A DNA stretch of 64,000 nt from contig NC_090986.1 in the NCBI RefSeq assembly GCF_041146395.1, forward strand, positions 47,652,001-47,716,000. Direction: 5' to 3'. The stretch's first letter is position 1, and every line of letters begins with the position of its first letter. The position numbers were made by a program, and so were the translations under genes. Of this stretch, positions 24,976 to 37,560 are shown piece after piece. Source of the stretch: Eulemur rufifrons (Eukaryota; Chordata; Mammalia; Primates; Lemuridae). The notes beneath the pieces were generated by a model. That model had not been told where the DNA came from and ran no database searches. It worked only from the letters and a program-made list of their open reading frames with translations.

Positions 24976-26253
24976 GGAAATGTCCGATTTCCTTAACTAC
25001 TAAGTTTGACTGTTGATACCTGTGACATTTCATTTTGGCAATTTGTGTTTATGTTTATTGTGAAGGTACATCCTCAGTCTTTCAAACGCATGGCTTGGCT
25101 TGTGATTATCTTTTAAAAAGTTTTCTTAGAGCAGTTTTTGTGAAGCCAGTGGTTAGTCAAAAAATTGTGTCATTTTCAAATAGGAGTTCTGTCGTGGAAC
25201 TAATGCAGTGCAGACAGCTTGGACATATCAATGAAGTGTTTGGGAAGGATGTGGCTAATGAACGCACAGTATGTCGAAGGTTTGAGAAGTTCCATTCTGG
25301 TGATTTTAACCTTGAAAATGAGCCACATGTGTGACCTGAGACCAAGGCGGATAGTAATGGGCTGAAAGCTGTAGTGGAAACAACTACCCGGGGAATTAGT
25401 AACAAGGTTTAACATTACTATTCCAACAATATTGTACCATTTGTAACAAATCGGCAAAGTAAAGAAGCTGAATAGACAGGCTCCACAAGAATTAAAAGAA
25501 CATGAAAAGAGAAATCGCCTGGAAACTTGCCTTTCTTTGCTGTCACAACATAAAGGGGAACCATTTCTACACCATATTGTTATGTGTGATGAAAAATGAA
25601 CTCTGTTTGACAATCGCAAGCATTCGGCATAATGGTTGTATAAAGACGAAGTGCAGAAACACAGTCCTGAAATCCAGTCCAGTCTTGAAACACAGTCCAG
25701 AAACAAAACTGAATATTCATCAAAACATGCTAATGGTGTCTGTTTGGCGATCCAGTGCTGGTATTATCCACTACAGCTTCATGAAAACTGTTCAATCAGT
25801 TACAGCAGATGTCTACTGCAACCAGTTGGACAAAATGATGAGGGTGCTTGCGATTAAGCAGCAGAGATTGGTCAACAGAGACAGGCCAATCCTCTTACAA
25901 GACAAAGTTTGACCACATGTTGCACAAACAACGCTGCTCCAACTACATAAGCTGAACTTGGAAACTCTCTGTCATCCACTGTATTCACCACACCTTGCAC
26001 CAACTGACTACCACTTAGTCCAGGCTTTGTATCACTTCTTGCAAGGAAAAATATCCAATTCTCAACAAGGTGTAGAAACCGCCTTTCACAAATTCATTGC
26101 CACTCCCTCCCCAGGCTTCGCTGCTGGCATAAACAAGCTACCGTTAAGATAGCAAAATTGTGTCAATAGTTAAGGTGTATACTTTGGTATATTATATTGC
26201 TTCTTGTTTGACATACAATAAACTACACTTTTGATTCAAAATTGAACATTTGA
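24976..26253 (+). mobile_element. Mariner (Hsmar2-like) DNA transposon, near full length, dead
   Basis: About 1.28 kb, close to a full mariner. It is bounded by TA dinucleotides (24974-24975 and 26254-26255), the expected mariner target duplication. The ends form an imperfect inverted repeat: 'ggaaatgtccgattt' on the left, 'aaattgaacatttga' on the right. The interior encodes a broken mariner transposase. A second copy of the same family, in the same orientation, is at 58128-59376. Confidence 0.9.
25148..26160 (+). pseudogene. Mariner transposase pseudogene (copy 1)
   Basis: Mariner transposase binds the terminal repeats and cuts and joins DNA with a DDD catalytic triad. Here the N-terminal DNA-binding part is readable (VSQKIVSFSNRSSV, then FGKDVANERTV and FEKFHSGDFNLENEPH), followed by a TGA where the family has an arginine codon (CGA), a CpG decay. 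The first catalytic region reads CDEK followed by a stop in place of tryptophan. The second reads LLQDKV-stop-PHVAQ, keeping the D but losing the motif. The third reads YSPHLAPTDYH, where the catalytic Asp of YSPD is His. A tandem duplication near 25650-25715 adds bases in the middle. Several frameshifts are present. Not functional. Confidence 0.9.
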
Positions 26254-27559
26254 TATTTAATGACCTATATTATGAAGCATGTTGTATATATTATATAATT
26301 GTATGTAGTATATAATTTTGCCATTTGAATTGAGCTATTTTAACAATTTTACTGCAAATGTGTCATCATGTTGCTTGATTAAAAGAAAATAGCCAATAAA
26401 CTCAATATATCCCTCTTCTACTAAGCTCTTTCGTATAATCTGGTAACACAGAACATGCTACCAAAAAGAAAATGCAGCTGATTTTTCACACATCCTTTCC
26501 TTTTCTCCCCTTAGCTTAAAAACTGTGGCACTTGTTTTCTATTAATGAATTCACATGCTTCTCTTGAATTTCTTTTCCTGTGCAACAGTCCAATGAGACT
26601 TTATCTATCGCTCCAGACAGCCATCTTCTCAAATCACCCAGAGATGTGAATGATAACCCTATCACCTACTAGACAGAAACATCAAAATTCTGGCCACCAT
26701 TCACCAAGATAGCTTTTTCTTATCTGAAGCTATCCATCTGTAATGTGTAAGGACAGAGCCTGCTTTCAGTAATGCAGCTGGTTATAGCAACTAAGAATAG
26801 CACAGGCTTCCTTCCAGATGATGCAGAGTAACTCACCTTCATCAAAATGAACTAGAACAGGACGCTTGACTCCTGAAGGACAATTGACAATTGGAAAAGT
26901 CTGTGTTGAGCATAAATTGCACAGAAAAACTGAGTCAAGTAACTAATGGAAATATATTTTGTACCCAAATCTCTAAATAGGTATGATCTGACATCAATAA
27001 ACCATTTAACCAGTTTATAATTGTAATTTTTAATAATGCAAGCAATTTTGCAGTTTTCATTACATGATCAAAAGCAATAGCAATAATTATATAGAATTAG
27101 GGAATAAATTAAATATGTTTGAGTGAAGCTGCAATTTTAATGCCTTGAAATCATTAAATTAAAATCATTAGAAACTGCCTCTTACTATTGCTGTCAGATA
27201 ACATACTTTTCAAAAATGGATTTTTCTTTTTGACATGTCTTTTTTACCTAGTATTATGTAATCAGTTATGAGATCCTCCATGATATAAATTAATCCTGAA
27301 TAAACTATCATAATGCAAAACTTTGACAATAAAAACAAAAGAGATCATTCTCTTAACAATTGCTTATATTATTTAATATAAAATGGTAATTCTCAGTAAA
27401 AATAGGGAAAACTATAAAAACTAACATATATTATTTTCTAATGAAGACAGCAATGCATTAATTCTTGACATATTTATTATTTTTAACTCAAATGTTAAAT
27501 GTCATTTTTTATATAGAGCTTTTTTGCATTTTTATATTTTATTTATTTTTCCTGTGACT
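26254..27559. other. Intergenic DNA free of recognised repeats
   Basis: About 1.3 kb without a recognisable transposon or gene. The part at 26420-26960 is less AT-rich than its surroundings. Confidence 0.35.
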
Positions 27560-28170
27560 CATTCTCTTCTTTGAGGAGATTTCCCTCTACTTCATGTAAA
27601 ACCGGTTTCATCAGATCTTGTGAAAGCCTGAGGTTTGCAAAATCGTTTTGTTTGGCTTGAGGTAAATTTAAAACTTGAGTCTCTAGAAGTAAAAGGCAAA
27701 TGCATCGCTCCTCTTCCCAGGGTGTTTAAATCTTAATGATTTGTGTTCCAGAAATGGACTTATGCTTCACTTTCCTACCTCCATTTCAGAGCTCCCATTA
27801 AGTGGTTTAGGACATCATTTGCAGTTAAGAATACTGAACTACTCTGGATACCTTATAGCCCCTCTACACTTAAAGGATAAGGTATGGAGTTTTGTGTCAC
27901 TTACATAGACTGAAGGTATTGAAAGGGCTTTATTAAATGATTGTCTGGGCAATTGAAGGTGCACCAGAGTGATATCCTAATTGCCCGTGGTGCATTTTAA
28001 TAAACTGCAGGCTCACATGTCAATCACAAGATAAAGGCTAGGCATATAGAAATGTTTGGATTAATTATTAATATCAATTGGCTATTAGAGCTCCTTGGTT
28101 TCTTGCTGTGGCAAAGCACATCGGTGAAAGTGCTAGATAGGAAGCAATTTGTTTGCATGCAGATGGCTCT
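27560..28170. promoter_or_regulatory. Candidate conserved non-coding element (enhancer-like)
   Basis: No repeat is recognisable, and composition is more balanced than the flanks. It has many homeodomain-type cores: 'cctaattgcc' at about 27976, 'ggattaattattaat' at about 28060 and 'atcaattgg' at about 28074. A perfect PBX/MEIS-type site, 'tgtcaatca', is at 28018-28026 and a GATA-like 'agataa' follows at once. Known developmental enhancers have such clusters. Constraint is inferred, not shown; it needs an alignment to other mammals. Confidence 0.4.
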
Positions 28171-28744
28171 GGACTGTAATAAATCTTAACAAGTTCTAAC
28201 TCTCACTTGACCTTCTGCAACTTCCTTTTGTGTCACCAGTTACAGTGGGGATATTAGGATGCCTTAGTCACTTTGCATCACATATGTAGGGTCTGAAACC
28301 TGCACAGATGAAACATGTAGAGGTACAGCAGCAGCACTGACTGCAGCTTACACTCCTGATCCTCTGGCATTTTCCTTAAGTGTTGCATGTTATTGACAGT
28401 GTGACTATTATTTTAAACATTGGACTTATTAAAAGATAAATATTTTTTTGTTATTGCTGCTCTTTCCTGAGAAAGATCAGGCAAAAACCATGATTTTTTC
28501 TTCAAGCATTTGCCCCCTTCCCATGTGCAGATATTTAAAATAAATACACAGAGAACATTTTACTGTCAAAACCAAAATGCAACAACAAAAAAGTAAACCT
28601 ATGCTTTTATATTCTTTGCATCATTATCTTACCTATAATTATTACAAATCAGGCAAAACTGAATGATCAGTGAAAGAGTGAATAGCATTAGTGAGTCAAT
28701 ACTATTAATACATAGATACTAGCATGTGGAATTTAAATTAAGCT
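28171..28744. other. Intergenic DNA, nothing recognised
   Basis: No repeat family or gene seen. It may belong to the repeat-poor interval that begins at 26254. Confidence 0.3.
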
Positions 28745-29420
28745 AAATTTTTAATATTTTTGTTGACACATAACAGTTGTATATATTTTGGGAGTACATG
28801 TAATATTTCAATACATAAGATGTATAATGATAAAATCAGGATAATTGGGATATCCACCACTCGAAAGATTTTTCTTTTCTTTGTATTGGGAGTTATAATT
28901 CTTATAGTTTAGCTATTTTAAAATGTACAATAAATGATTGTTTACTATAATTTTCTTACTGCATTATCAGAATTAGAACTTAATTCTTTCTGTCTAACTG
29001 TATTTTTGTACCCCTTAACCAACTTCTCTTCATCCCCCCATTCCACCTTCCCTTCCCTGCCCCTAGTAACCATCATTCTACTCTCTACCTCCCTGAGATC
29101 CACTTTTTTTAACTCCCGTATCTGAGTGAGAACATACAATATTTATCTTTCCGTACTTGGCTCATTTCACTGAACAAAATGACCTCCAGTCTCATCCATG
29201 TTATTGTTAATGACAAGAATCCATTCTTTTTTACAGCTGAATCGTGTATATATGCCACATTTTCTTTATCCATTCATCCATTGATGGACATTTAGGTTGA
29301 TTCCGTTTCTTGGCTATTGTGAACAATGCTGCAATAAACATGAGAGTGCAGATATTGATTTCCTTTCTTTTGGATATATAGTGAGCAGTGAAATTGCTGG
29401 ATGAGCTCCATTTTCAATAC
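28745..29420 (-). mobile_element. L1MA-type LINE 3' end
   Basis: On the plus strand: 'tttttgtaccccttaaccaa', 'ccctagtaaccatcattcta', 'tgagtgagaacatacaatat', 'atgacctccagtctcatcca' and 'gctattgtgaacaatgctgc'. These are the end of ORF2 and 3' UTR of an L1MA-type element in reverse. An open frame at 28934-29125 within it is not a gene. Confidence 0.85.
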
Positions 29421-30029
29421 CTACTATTTTTATGCCTTTTGAGTTTCTAGTCTCAATATCCTATCTGTAAAATGGCAGCAACTCCTCCCCTCTTCAATCA
29501 AAACCACTTAAGTAAATCACAAGACCTATTGCTATATTTCATTTATAGAAGGAAACACAAATACTTCTTAGAAAGTCTTATTTAACATTAAGAAATTATT
29601 ATATAAAGTATTTAAAAGTTATTAATAATCCATGCTTAGACAGAAATCTCAAGAGTTCTTTAACATTTGATATTTTGATTTTTGGGGGTACATTAGTGAG
29701 TTTTACTAGCAAACCATGAGTACAGTGTTTAATAGAAAAAAAATCTGATGGTTGGCTTTCAGAGATGTTTGTTTTGTTTATGTTATTATGGCATTTCACA
29801 CATGTCTCAGAGGTAAGATCTGAGGATAGCTCTCTTCTTGTTCATCATTTATTCCCTTCCTCTGTGGGGAAATTTTATATTGACTATAAACAATAATATA
29901 AGACATTTAACACTTAACAATTAAACCATTTTTTCCTTTTTCTTTTTAGTATCTACAAAAGTTGAGAAATGTTTTCAAATACATATGCCCCCCGGGAAAA
30001 TTATTTCCTATGTTCTGGGCCTTCTCATC

Positions 30030-30310
30030 TCCTTTAAACAATGCAAAAGGACATTATCTCCTTGGCAGATATCTGGAAGCTTGCATTTATTTTCAGCTCT
30101 AATGGTCTCGTCTGAATCCGCATCCCAGGAGTGTTAGCTAACAGAGACCCCGTGCTGTGATTCACGCTGTTTAATGCCGAGTTGATGGGTAATAAAGTTA
30201 TCATAATCCATAATTTAATTATGGATGAAAGTCCCTGCTCTGATTGTAACAGTGAGACTCTGGCTTCGTTTACACTTCTGGGATGCTTCACAAATGATTT
30301 GGGCTGATCT
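30030..30310. promoter_or_regulatory. Candidate conserved non-coding element with homeodomain palindrome
   Basis: A repeat-free block of about 280 bases, richer in GC and CpG than its flanks; CpGs remain at about 30110, 30120, 30150, 30164, 30178 and 30266. At 30206-30226 it has a perfect palindrome with 10-base arms ('atccataatt' and 'aattatggat' around one T), i.e. paired TAAT-type homeodomain cores. It also has 'ttgcatttattttc' and 'gataaagttatc'-like sites. The minus-strand frame 30034-30291 stays open for 85 codons but shows no domain. I favour a regulatory role; a coding exon is not excluded. Confidence 0.45.
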
Positions 30311-32379
30311 TTGATAGAGGGTCAGGGGCGGGGAAATTTTTCATATAATTGCATTCTATCTCACTTGAAAGAAACATCCCAGGTCCAAATTGGGTTTATT
30401 TTTGAATTATTATATGTTTGTAGTTTCCATGGCAAGTATAAATTTTAAAAAGTATTCGTGTAAAGGTTTCTTCTTTGTCACAGATATTTGTGTTGGATTT
30501 CTCTTCCCATCTGAATGTAAAAATTGCTTCTTATCTTATTATTGTCCCTAACCTTGAACATAGAAAAAAAAGAAAAACTCTTTCCTTGAAATTAGGAAAA
30601 CAATGCATAATTGGAAGTTGTTTTTATTTTTCCCAAATTCTACTGTGCTCATGCAAATTTCATGTCAATTAATGAATTTGCTAAGGCTTTTCACTTAGCT
30701 GGGCATAGTGCCCTCTTCTTTTCCTATTTTCAATTGGTATTCAATTCTATCCCTTTTTCTTTATGAATTTTTTTCCCTGCAAGGAAGTGTACTAAGTTCA
30801 CCTGCAACCTGTATTGACACTTACTACCTTTATGATTGAAGCAGTCATTCAAGCTTTCAAAATATCTCTAAATTCATTGATGGTAACCTAGCCTCTCTCA
30901 CAGAAATGCTATGGTTAAGCAAAACAATGCTCAGTGGACAGATATAGCAACTAGGAACCTCTCAGAAGAATGTAATCAAAATGCTTTTAAATATCTGGAT
31001 TAATAAAATGAACCAGCTGGGCCTTTTTAAAACTTCTTCATATGAGTGTGTTATATGTATATGGAGAATGATTATAACCTATTAATTTATTATAGAATTA
31101 TAATTATGTAAGAAAAATGCTTTGTATTACTATAAAAGTATACTATACTTTGTAATACTATAGGTACTTTGTATTCTTAATTTGAGAACTAAAAATATCA
31201 GCTTTATTAGAAATTCTTCAGACACTGTGATTATATTTAGAAAGGAAAACCAGTTGATTAAGGGTGGGAAGAGACTACAGGGAATATAATTTCATTTTCA
31301 ATATTCTAAAGAGTAAAATAAGTTCCATAATTGAATAGAAGATTCAGGGTCTTTTGTATTCTCATGTATCACTGTTGAACACAGGATCACAGAATTTATG
31401 AAAGTTGATTGTAAATATCATTTGATTAGACTTCACTAAACGTTGATATATAAATCCATAAGTAGTGCCATTATGATACAGGGAAGCATTTAAAGACAAA
31501 AAGTTGCATATTACCAAGCACACTATTTTCTATTGAAAAAACAAGGGCATTCTACATTAATAAATGTAAAAGTGAAGAAATAAAATTCTCTAGGGAGTCC
31601 AAGGTCAAAAGCATAAATATTTTCTATTTTAATGACATAAAATATTACTTGTATTAGTTAATCCAAATAAAATGAATTACACACTGACAACACTCTACAC
31701 ATATCACATTTATACAAAAGAGTAACAGCCATTGTACTTATACATAAATTCTCATTTCTATTGTCAGATATTTTAAATTATAACACTGAAATTTTATGTA
31801 AGTACATATATGGTTTCTCTTAATTTAAATTTAAAGATAGCCATAGCATTCCTGAAGCATGATCACAGAAGAATAGGGGTAACATTATATACATTACAGG
31901 AATCAAAGAGAAGATTTGGGAATACATCTTTCACTCTCCAGTTCTCTTAACAATACAGTTTGTCTGTTAGAAGAAACAGCAGCATGTATGGGTTGGTGGT
32001 TCAAAGCATAATACCATATGCTATCAGAAAGCAACACAGACTTGTGAGATTTGTGTCCAAGCTGGGTCTCAAATCAGTTTTAAAAAAGCTATTCCACACT
32101 CGGTAATCCAACTATTTCTCAGCAATACAGAACATGATAAAATCAGGGAATCCAATCCAATATTAGTATATATTGCCTTACTTCATTTGCTGCAGAGTTA
32201 GAAACAAAATTGAGTGGAATATCAAAATAAAGAATGAGATACTAAGTAAGTCAAAGGATGATTTTGCTGGGAGAGAATGGCTTATAGAGAAGATAAATAT
32301 ATTTACAGAATTTGTATCTCTGGTACTGAAGAAAAACTGGTTGCCTCCAATCTATGATTTTGTGGCAAATTTATATCCC
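30311..32379. other. AT-rich intergenic DNA, nothing recognised
   Basis: About 2 kb without recognisable repeats, genes or RNA. Very AT-rich at 31020-31830. Confidence 0.4.
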
Positions 32380-33570
32380 ATAGAACAGTATTTACCAGGG
32401 CCAAACTTTAGTATTAGTTCACTCTTACTAACAGGTTTGTTACTCATTTAGGGCCATAACCTTGATAAGAGACAGCTGTGCCATTGCATCCATGCATAAC
32501 CATCATCCCTGTCTCCACGGCCACTTGGTCCGTTTGTCTATTGAGCAAGCATAAATGTGGCTGAGGAACGAGGCTGACTGCTATCTATGGGGTGGGTCAC
32601 AATGTACACCTGATTATTGAAAATCCTTCCTTTTAGTGGATATACAAGTGGTGACATTCATGGAGATACATTTTATCAAACTCTGTACTTATTGTGAGAG
32701 GCCATCCACATACCTTTGTTGAGCTCTCTTTGTCTTAATCTTCCAGTCTTGTTTCTTCAAAGTCTTTGACCACTTAGTCATAATCACTGTTGAAAAAACA
32801 GTATATACATGAATTCAGTAAATCATCATTATCAAGTAAGGTAAGTTATGATACATTTCTGAAAAATTTGCCTTTTGGCAGGAATTTTTTTCCCTGCTTT
32901 TCTATAGGATCACATTTGAGTGTGATTGTAATGATAAGTCCATTTCTAGATGGGGACAAAACATCACACTATTTTCAAATCACATTCAGTGTTTTTTCTT
33001 CAATCAGCTTGTCCCAGGAGCTTCCTATGGGTTTACGGGTGGTGTGGTTTCAGAAGGGGTGGCTGTGTAGCTGGAAAGGCATGATGAGAAGTAAGCCATC
33101 TGGTTAAACAACTTTCTTGTATCGTCAACACCTACTTGAATCTATGCTAATTCTACTTGATATTGGGTTGCTGCTGTGTTTATTTGTTCAATTGCAGCAC
33201 TTGCCCTGCTGCCTGTTTTAGCCCATTCCTCTGTCATGTAAATTTCAGGGCCTGGATGAGGGGAGTGTTACTCGTGATAAGCTAGGTGAAGGTTTCATGG
33301 CGTGGTCACCTACGATGATTGGTTACATCTCTTCTTTTTCTTATTTTTAACGTAAATTTTCAGCACTTTACCTTCTTTCATTGTAGACTTCTGTTGAGTG
33401 TTGGAAAGGTGAAAAAACCAGATGTCCCTACTGTACTAGTCTCTACTATTCTGACTCATGTATCATAACCCTCTGACCGAGAGAGGAGGAAAGTGCCACC
33501 ATAACTGTTGTCTCCAGGGCCACACTACCATGGACACTATCCATGCTGGCAAAATAGTTGCTTTATGCCC
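32380..33570 (-). pseudogene. ERVL-type endogenous retrovirus pol remnant (RNase H to integrase start)
   Basis: ERVL elements carry gag and pol but no env. On the minus strand this region follows, block by block, the RNase H to early integrase part of ERVL pol. On the plus strand the clear landmarks are 'catgcataaccatcatccct', 'gaggctgactgctatctatg', 'cacctgattattgaaaatcc', 'gaggccatccacatacctt' and 'ttaatcttccagtcttgttt'. The copy is heavily mutated with frameshifts and stops, so no product can be made. The zinc-binding start of integrase should lie near 32380-32450, where similarity fades. LTRs belonging to it are not seen nearby. Confidence 0.75.
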
Positions 33571-35394
33571 TGCTCCTCAAGCTAAGAACTAAACACTGAG
33601 TCCCATGCATTGCTGCTGTGGATAATTCAAGTTCCTCCATGACTGTGCTTGCCAGAAAAATCAAATGAAGCAGAAAACACACTTCTTCCTAATTTCAACT
33701 TTTCAAATATGTGCATCTAAATGTTGGTAACAAAACACTTGCAAACCTGCTCTGTTAGGGAGTCAGGAAAGGGTAGAGTTAAGTTTCTTCTACCTTGAGG
33801 TAAACCATCTAAAAGGGTTTGAAATAAAGTTAAGTGAGCAGATCTGCATAAATTGCAGTTTCTGCAGTTTCACTAATATGTGTCTCATAGTATACTTAGT
33901 AGAGCCTATGTCTAGATATCAAATTTCCTCAGGCTGCTGTGGCAACCTCTCATTAGCTTATATTATAACTTGGCCTTTAATTCTCATCTTTTTGTGTAAA
34001 AAAGACACTTGTGAATTTTCTTTTCTTTCTTCAGCTTTCTAGTACATATTAAATTTTCCTTTTCATAATGTATAATATTTTCATAATCTTGTACCAGGAA
34101 GGAAAGCATCAAAATTAGCCACCCTTTATTTGGGAAGACAAAATATCTTTTCATGCATATGTCTCAATGTATTATTTTCTTTAAATTATTTTTGGCCAGT
34201 GATCTGTGAGGCATATCATTCACTATTAGTATCTTCCTTTCTCACAGATTTTTTTTTTTTTTATTTAGGAAAGTTGTTTTCTTCGAAAACATCTTTAAAT
34301 ATATTTTTCTTCCATTTATTTTATTCCTTTTCAAATATTTCAATTATTATATATGTATATATTTATCTATCTACTCATCTTTCTGTTACTGTAGTGTGTA
34401 TTTTGAGGAATTGCTTCCAATTCTTCTCCTTAGTTGAAGTTTTAAAGTTTAATTTTCCCTTTTCCTATTTTATTTCTTTCTGCTTTATTTTCTTTTAAAT
34501 TAATTTTCTTATTATTTATGTTTCACTAAATAAAATTCAGAAGAAATGCTTTAAGTTTAATCAGATTATAAAATTACTATATAAACCTTTAAAGATTATT
34601 AAAATAGAAAATTTTATCCAAATTGAAATTATTGTCTATCTATCTTCCTTTTAGTGGGTTTTGGGATATTGGTGATCCATGTCACAGTTTTCCTATTACT
34701 TTAGCACAGTGAAAACAGTCTTGGTGCACCTCCTACTCTTCTTGTTTGTCTAGGCAACATTTAAATTCTCTCTTTATTTCATGAATTCAGGCCTTCAGTT
34801 ATCTGAGAGGGTACAAGGGAGCTTAGACCACATACTTTATCTCTGAGTATTCTCTGTATCAGTGCCAACTTTCCAGTTAGAATCATGGGAAGTACACTGT
34901 CCCGTTGAGGGATACTGCTCACGTTTCAGTTTGTTCCTTGGTTTAGGGATAAGAAGGCCACTTGGATATAGTAACTGATTCCAGGTAATCCTAGCAGGCT
35001 CCTGGATAGACTCTCAGCAAGCACACTCATACTTTTCCACCTATATTTAACGTGGCTTTCTACTGTTATATCACACTTAAGAAGAGCAACTAGGAGATTA
35101 CCGATAATGTTTCTTATCATCTATATTGAAATCTTTCCCTTGTCTCTCTTGATCATGGAGCGTTTCTTTCTCTATCACTCAGTTGGGTCTATGCAACTTT
35201 AAAGAAGTCTGATAGAGAAAATAAAGTAGGAAGATTTTGAAAAACCGTTTCTCCTCCAGATTCTTTACAACTATATGTTATAGGTCTCATTTTCCATTTT
35301 TCCCATGGAAATAGACCTCATCTATATAAATGAGAAGACATTAGTTTTATGCTTTTTCTTATTCTTGTCTTAGTTTCCAGGATGATTTATTATT
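33571..35394. other. AT-rich DNA, nothing firmly recognised
   Basis: The first part may be further ERVL pol too worn to align by eye. 34130-34500 is T-rich, giving a 122-residue open frame of low complexity (Phe, Tyr, Ser, Leu) that I do not regard as a gene. Confidence 0.3.
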
Positions 35395-35600
35395 TTTTTA
35401 TATTTTTTAAAATTTCAGAATATTACAGGGGTACAAACTTTTAGGTTACATATATTGCCTTTGCCCCGCCAGAGTCACAGACACAAGTGTGCCCATCCCC
35501 CTGACAGTGTGCGCGGCATCCATTAGGTGTGAATATACCCACCCCCTCCTCCCCCTCCCCCCTGCCCAACACCCAGTGAATATTACTACCATATGTGCTC
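35395..35600 (-). mobile_element. Strepsirrhine-type L1 3' end, short truncated copy
   Basis: Plus strand: T-rich tail, 'aatattacaggggtacaaac', 'ttttaggttacatatattgc', then the C-rich complement of the L1 G-tract at about 35548-35573, and 'tattactaccatatgtgc' before the homology to the other L1 tail at 52466 stops. 5'-truncated; no coding sequence. A target duplication is not obvious. Confidence 0.85.
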
Positions 35601-37189
35601 ATTATTCTCTTCTGAAATAGAGTCATGTCTAGAACCAAATACGTGCTTTCAATTTAATTAATTTTTTTCAAATTAACTGAGATTTACTTTTGGGAGATAA
35701 TTCTCAAAACTTTTCTTGATAGAATTAGAACTATTAAAAAGTTGAAATCTAAAGGTGCTTTTGATTGCATAAAAGATGAGGTGTTCATTTTTAAAAAACA
35801 AAATAATTCTAAAACAGTTTAAATGAATCACCTCAAATAAAATTTTCTAATAACTGATATTAGAGATAGTATTTTAATAGTTACATGGAAGACCACCCCC
35901 AAATGGAATAAATAGTATTAATTGAAAAGAGATTATTCAGCGGGAAAATGGAACAGTCAATTTATTATAATTGACAAAAAATTTACTTAGGAATATATTT
36001 TGCATGTTTCTATAGTGATATTAAGAATAATTTTCACTTAAAGATAAGAATTAAACAAATTTATTGATTTAGATACCTTTGAATGATTCCTCTCTAAATT
36101 CTATCACTTTGGTATTCTGTAATTTTAGTCATTAAAACCCCTGTATTTTATTTCTCTATAGCTCAGTGTTTGTAATAATAGTTTCAGGTTGATAATTCAA
36201 GAGTTGATAGGAAAATTGTCCTAATAGCTTTTTGTAGAAACTAATGAATATGTGCAATGCTTTATTAGGATTAAATAGTATTTTTTCGTAAATATACTCT
36301 GCATAAAAGACACTTGGAGTACGTTAGAATTAGAGACTTAAATTTACAGCCACTTTTATTAAGTACAAACTGGGAAAGTGTTCAAATATTTGAAATTTAT
36401 TGTTCTATAAGAAAATTATAATTCATTTAAGTCATTTAGATATATTTTGAATCACTGGATATGTGCAATTTCCAACCCATTTCAAACTTCCGATATCCAC
36501 CTACACTATATTAATTTGCCATGAAATTAAAACAATACATTATGGGTGTTATATGGTGCAGTTTATCAAATTCACTTGGAAAAGGGGAAGCTCCAGTATT
36601 CTAAAATATATTTAGAATTATCCTGTGGAAGCTTTAATTTTATTAATTTACACTTTATGCAAGAAATTTCCTTGTTTGAGCAAGAATATTTTAAGATATA
36701 AATTTCAAAACACTTTTGGTAAGAAAATAATAATTATTGTTGTACAATCAAAAGTATAAGAAAAATAATGTAACTGTTTTATGTGTAATAAATGAAAATT
36801 AAAACTAATTTATTGTATTTCTAAATAATAAAAATCTATTTATTCCAAAATATTTTCTTCTGTATACCTACATTAATAGGAGCTAAGTTCATCTTTAATT
36901 GAAACCTAGCTGATATATAAAACAAAAAATTAAATGGCCTTCCGTATGTCAAACCAATACAAGATTAATCTTAGTGCACTGTTTTTAATTTAGACTTTTT
37001 ATCTACTTTTCATATATTATAGCTTACTGGTAACACAAAGATAAGACATTATTTAATCAAATTAAAAGCACAGCAAAGTTAGTGTATGAGAGGAATAACC
37101 AAATCTCTGTGTGGTAGCTTACAAGTGCCATAAGAGAAATATAATATGTAGTCTGTAGAAGGGGATCAATGAATTGGGAAACCAGAGAT
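35601..37189. other. AT-rich intergenic DNA, nothing recognised
   Basis: Very AT-rich with no recognisable repeats or genes. Confidence 0.4.
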
Positions 37190-37560
37190 AATCTGGAGGT
37201 AATTTGTCAGGGTTTCTTGAGAAGGTAACATATGAAATAGAACTTAAAATTCAGATAGGTTGTTAAAAGAGGGAAGAGGAGTCATTAATTTAGGAAGAAT
37301 GTTGGGAAGAAAGACATCATATCAATTGGGTGTTGGGATAAGTTCAAGTACATGAAAGAGATATCACAGAACACTTGCACAATAAGTTTGAGACATTTGT
37401 TATATGTTCGCAAAGAGGAGTTTGAGTTGGGTATGGGCTAATGGGAAAGACACATGCAAACACTGCTTCAGAAACATTTATTGACAGCTATGTTCAAAAT
37501 GAATGAGCATAATGAAAATTTCTTTTCAGTAGTTGTTGACATTTTTTAGGCCAAAGATAA
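37190..37560. mobile_element. Possible ancient repeat, family not assigned
   Basis: The order 'gagaaggtaacatatgaaat', 'gaagaatgttgggaagaaag', 'gacacatgcaaacactgctt' resembles an old repeat that I know from other mammalian loci ('gaaggtgacatttgagctga..gcatgtgcaaaggcac'). I cannot name it. Confidence 0.35.

Noticed and set aside
25200..25706. 168-residue minus-strand open frame
   Set aside because: It is antisense to the mariner transposase, whose plus-strand motifs are clear.
24976..26253. A SETMAR-like functional transposase gene
   Set aside because: Stops, frameshifts and lost catalytic Asp in both mariner copies; the sequence is Hsmar2-like rather than the Hsmar1 domain of SETMAR.
34130..34498. 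122-residue open frame rich in Phe, Ser and Leu
   Set aside because: It comes from T-rich low-complexity DNA; no domain or conserved pattern.
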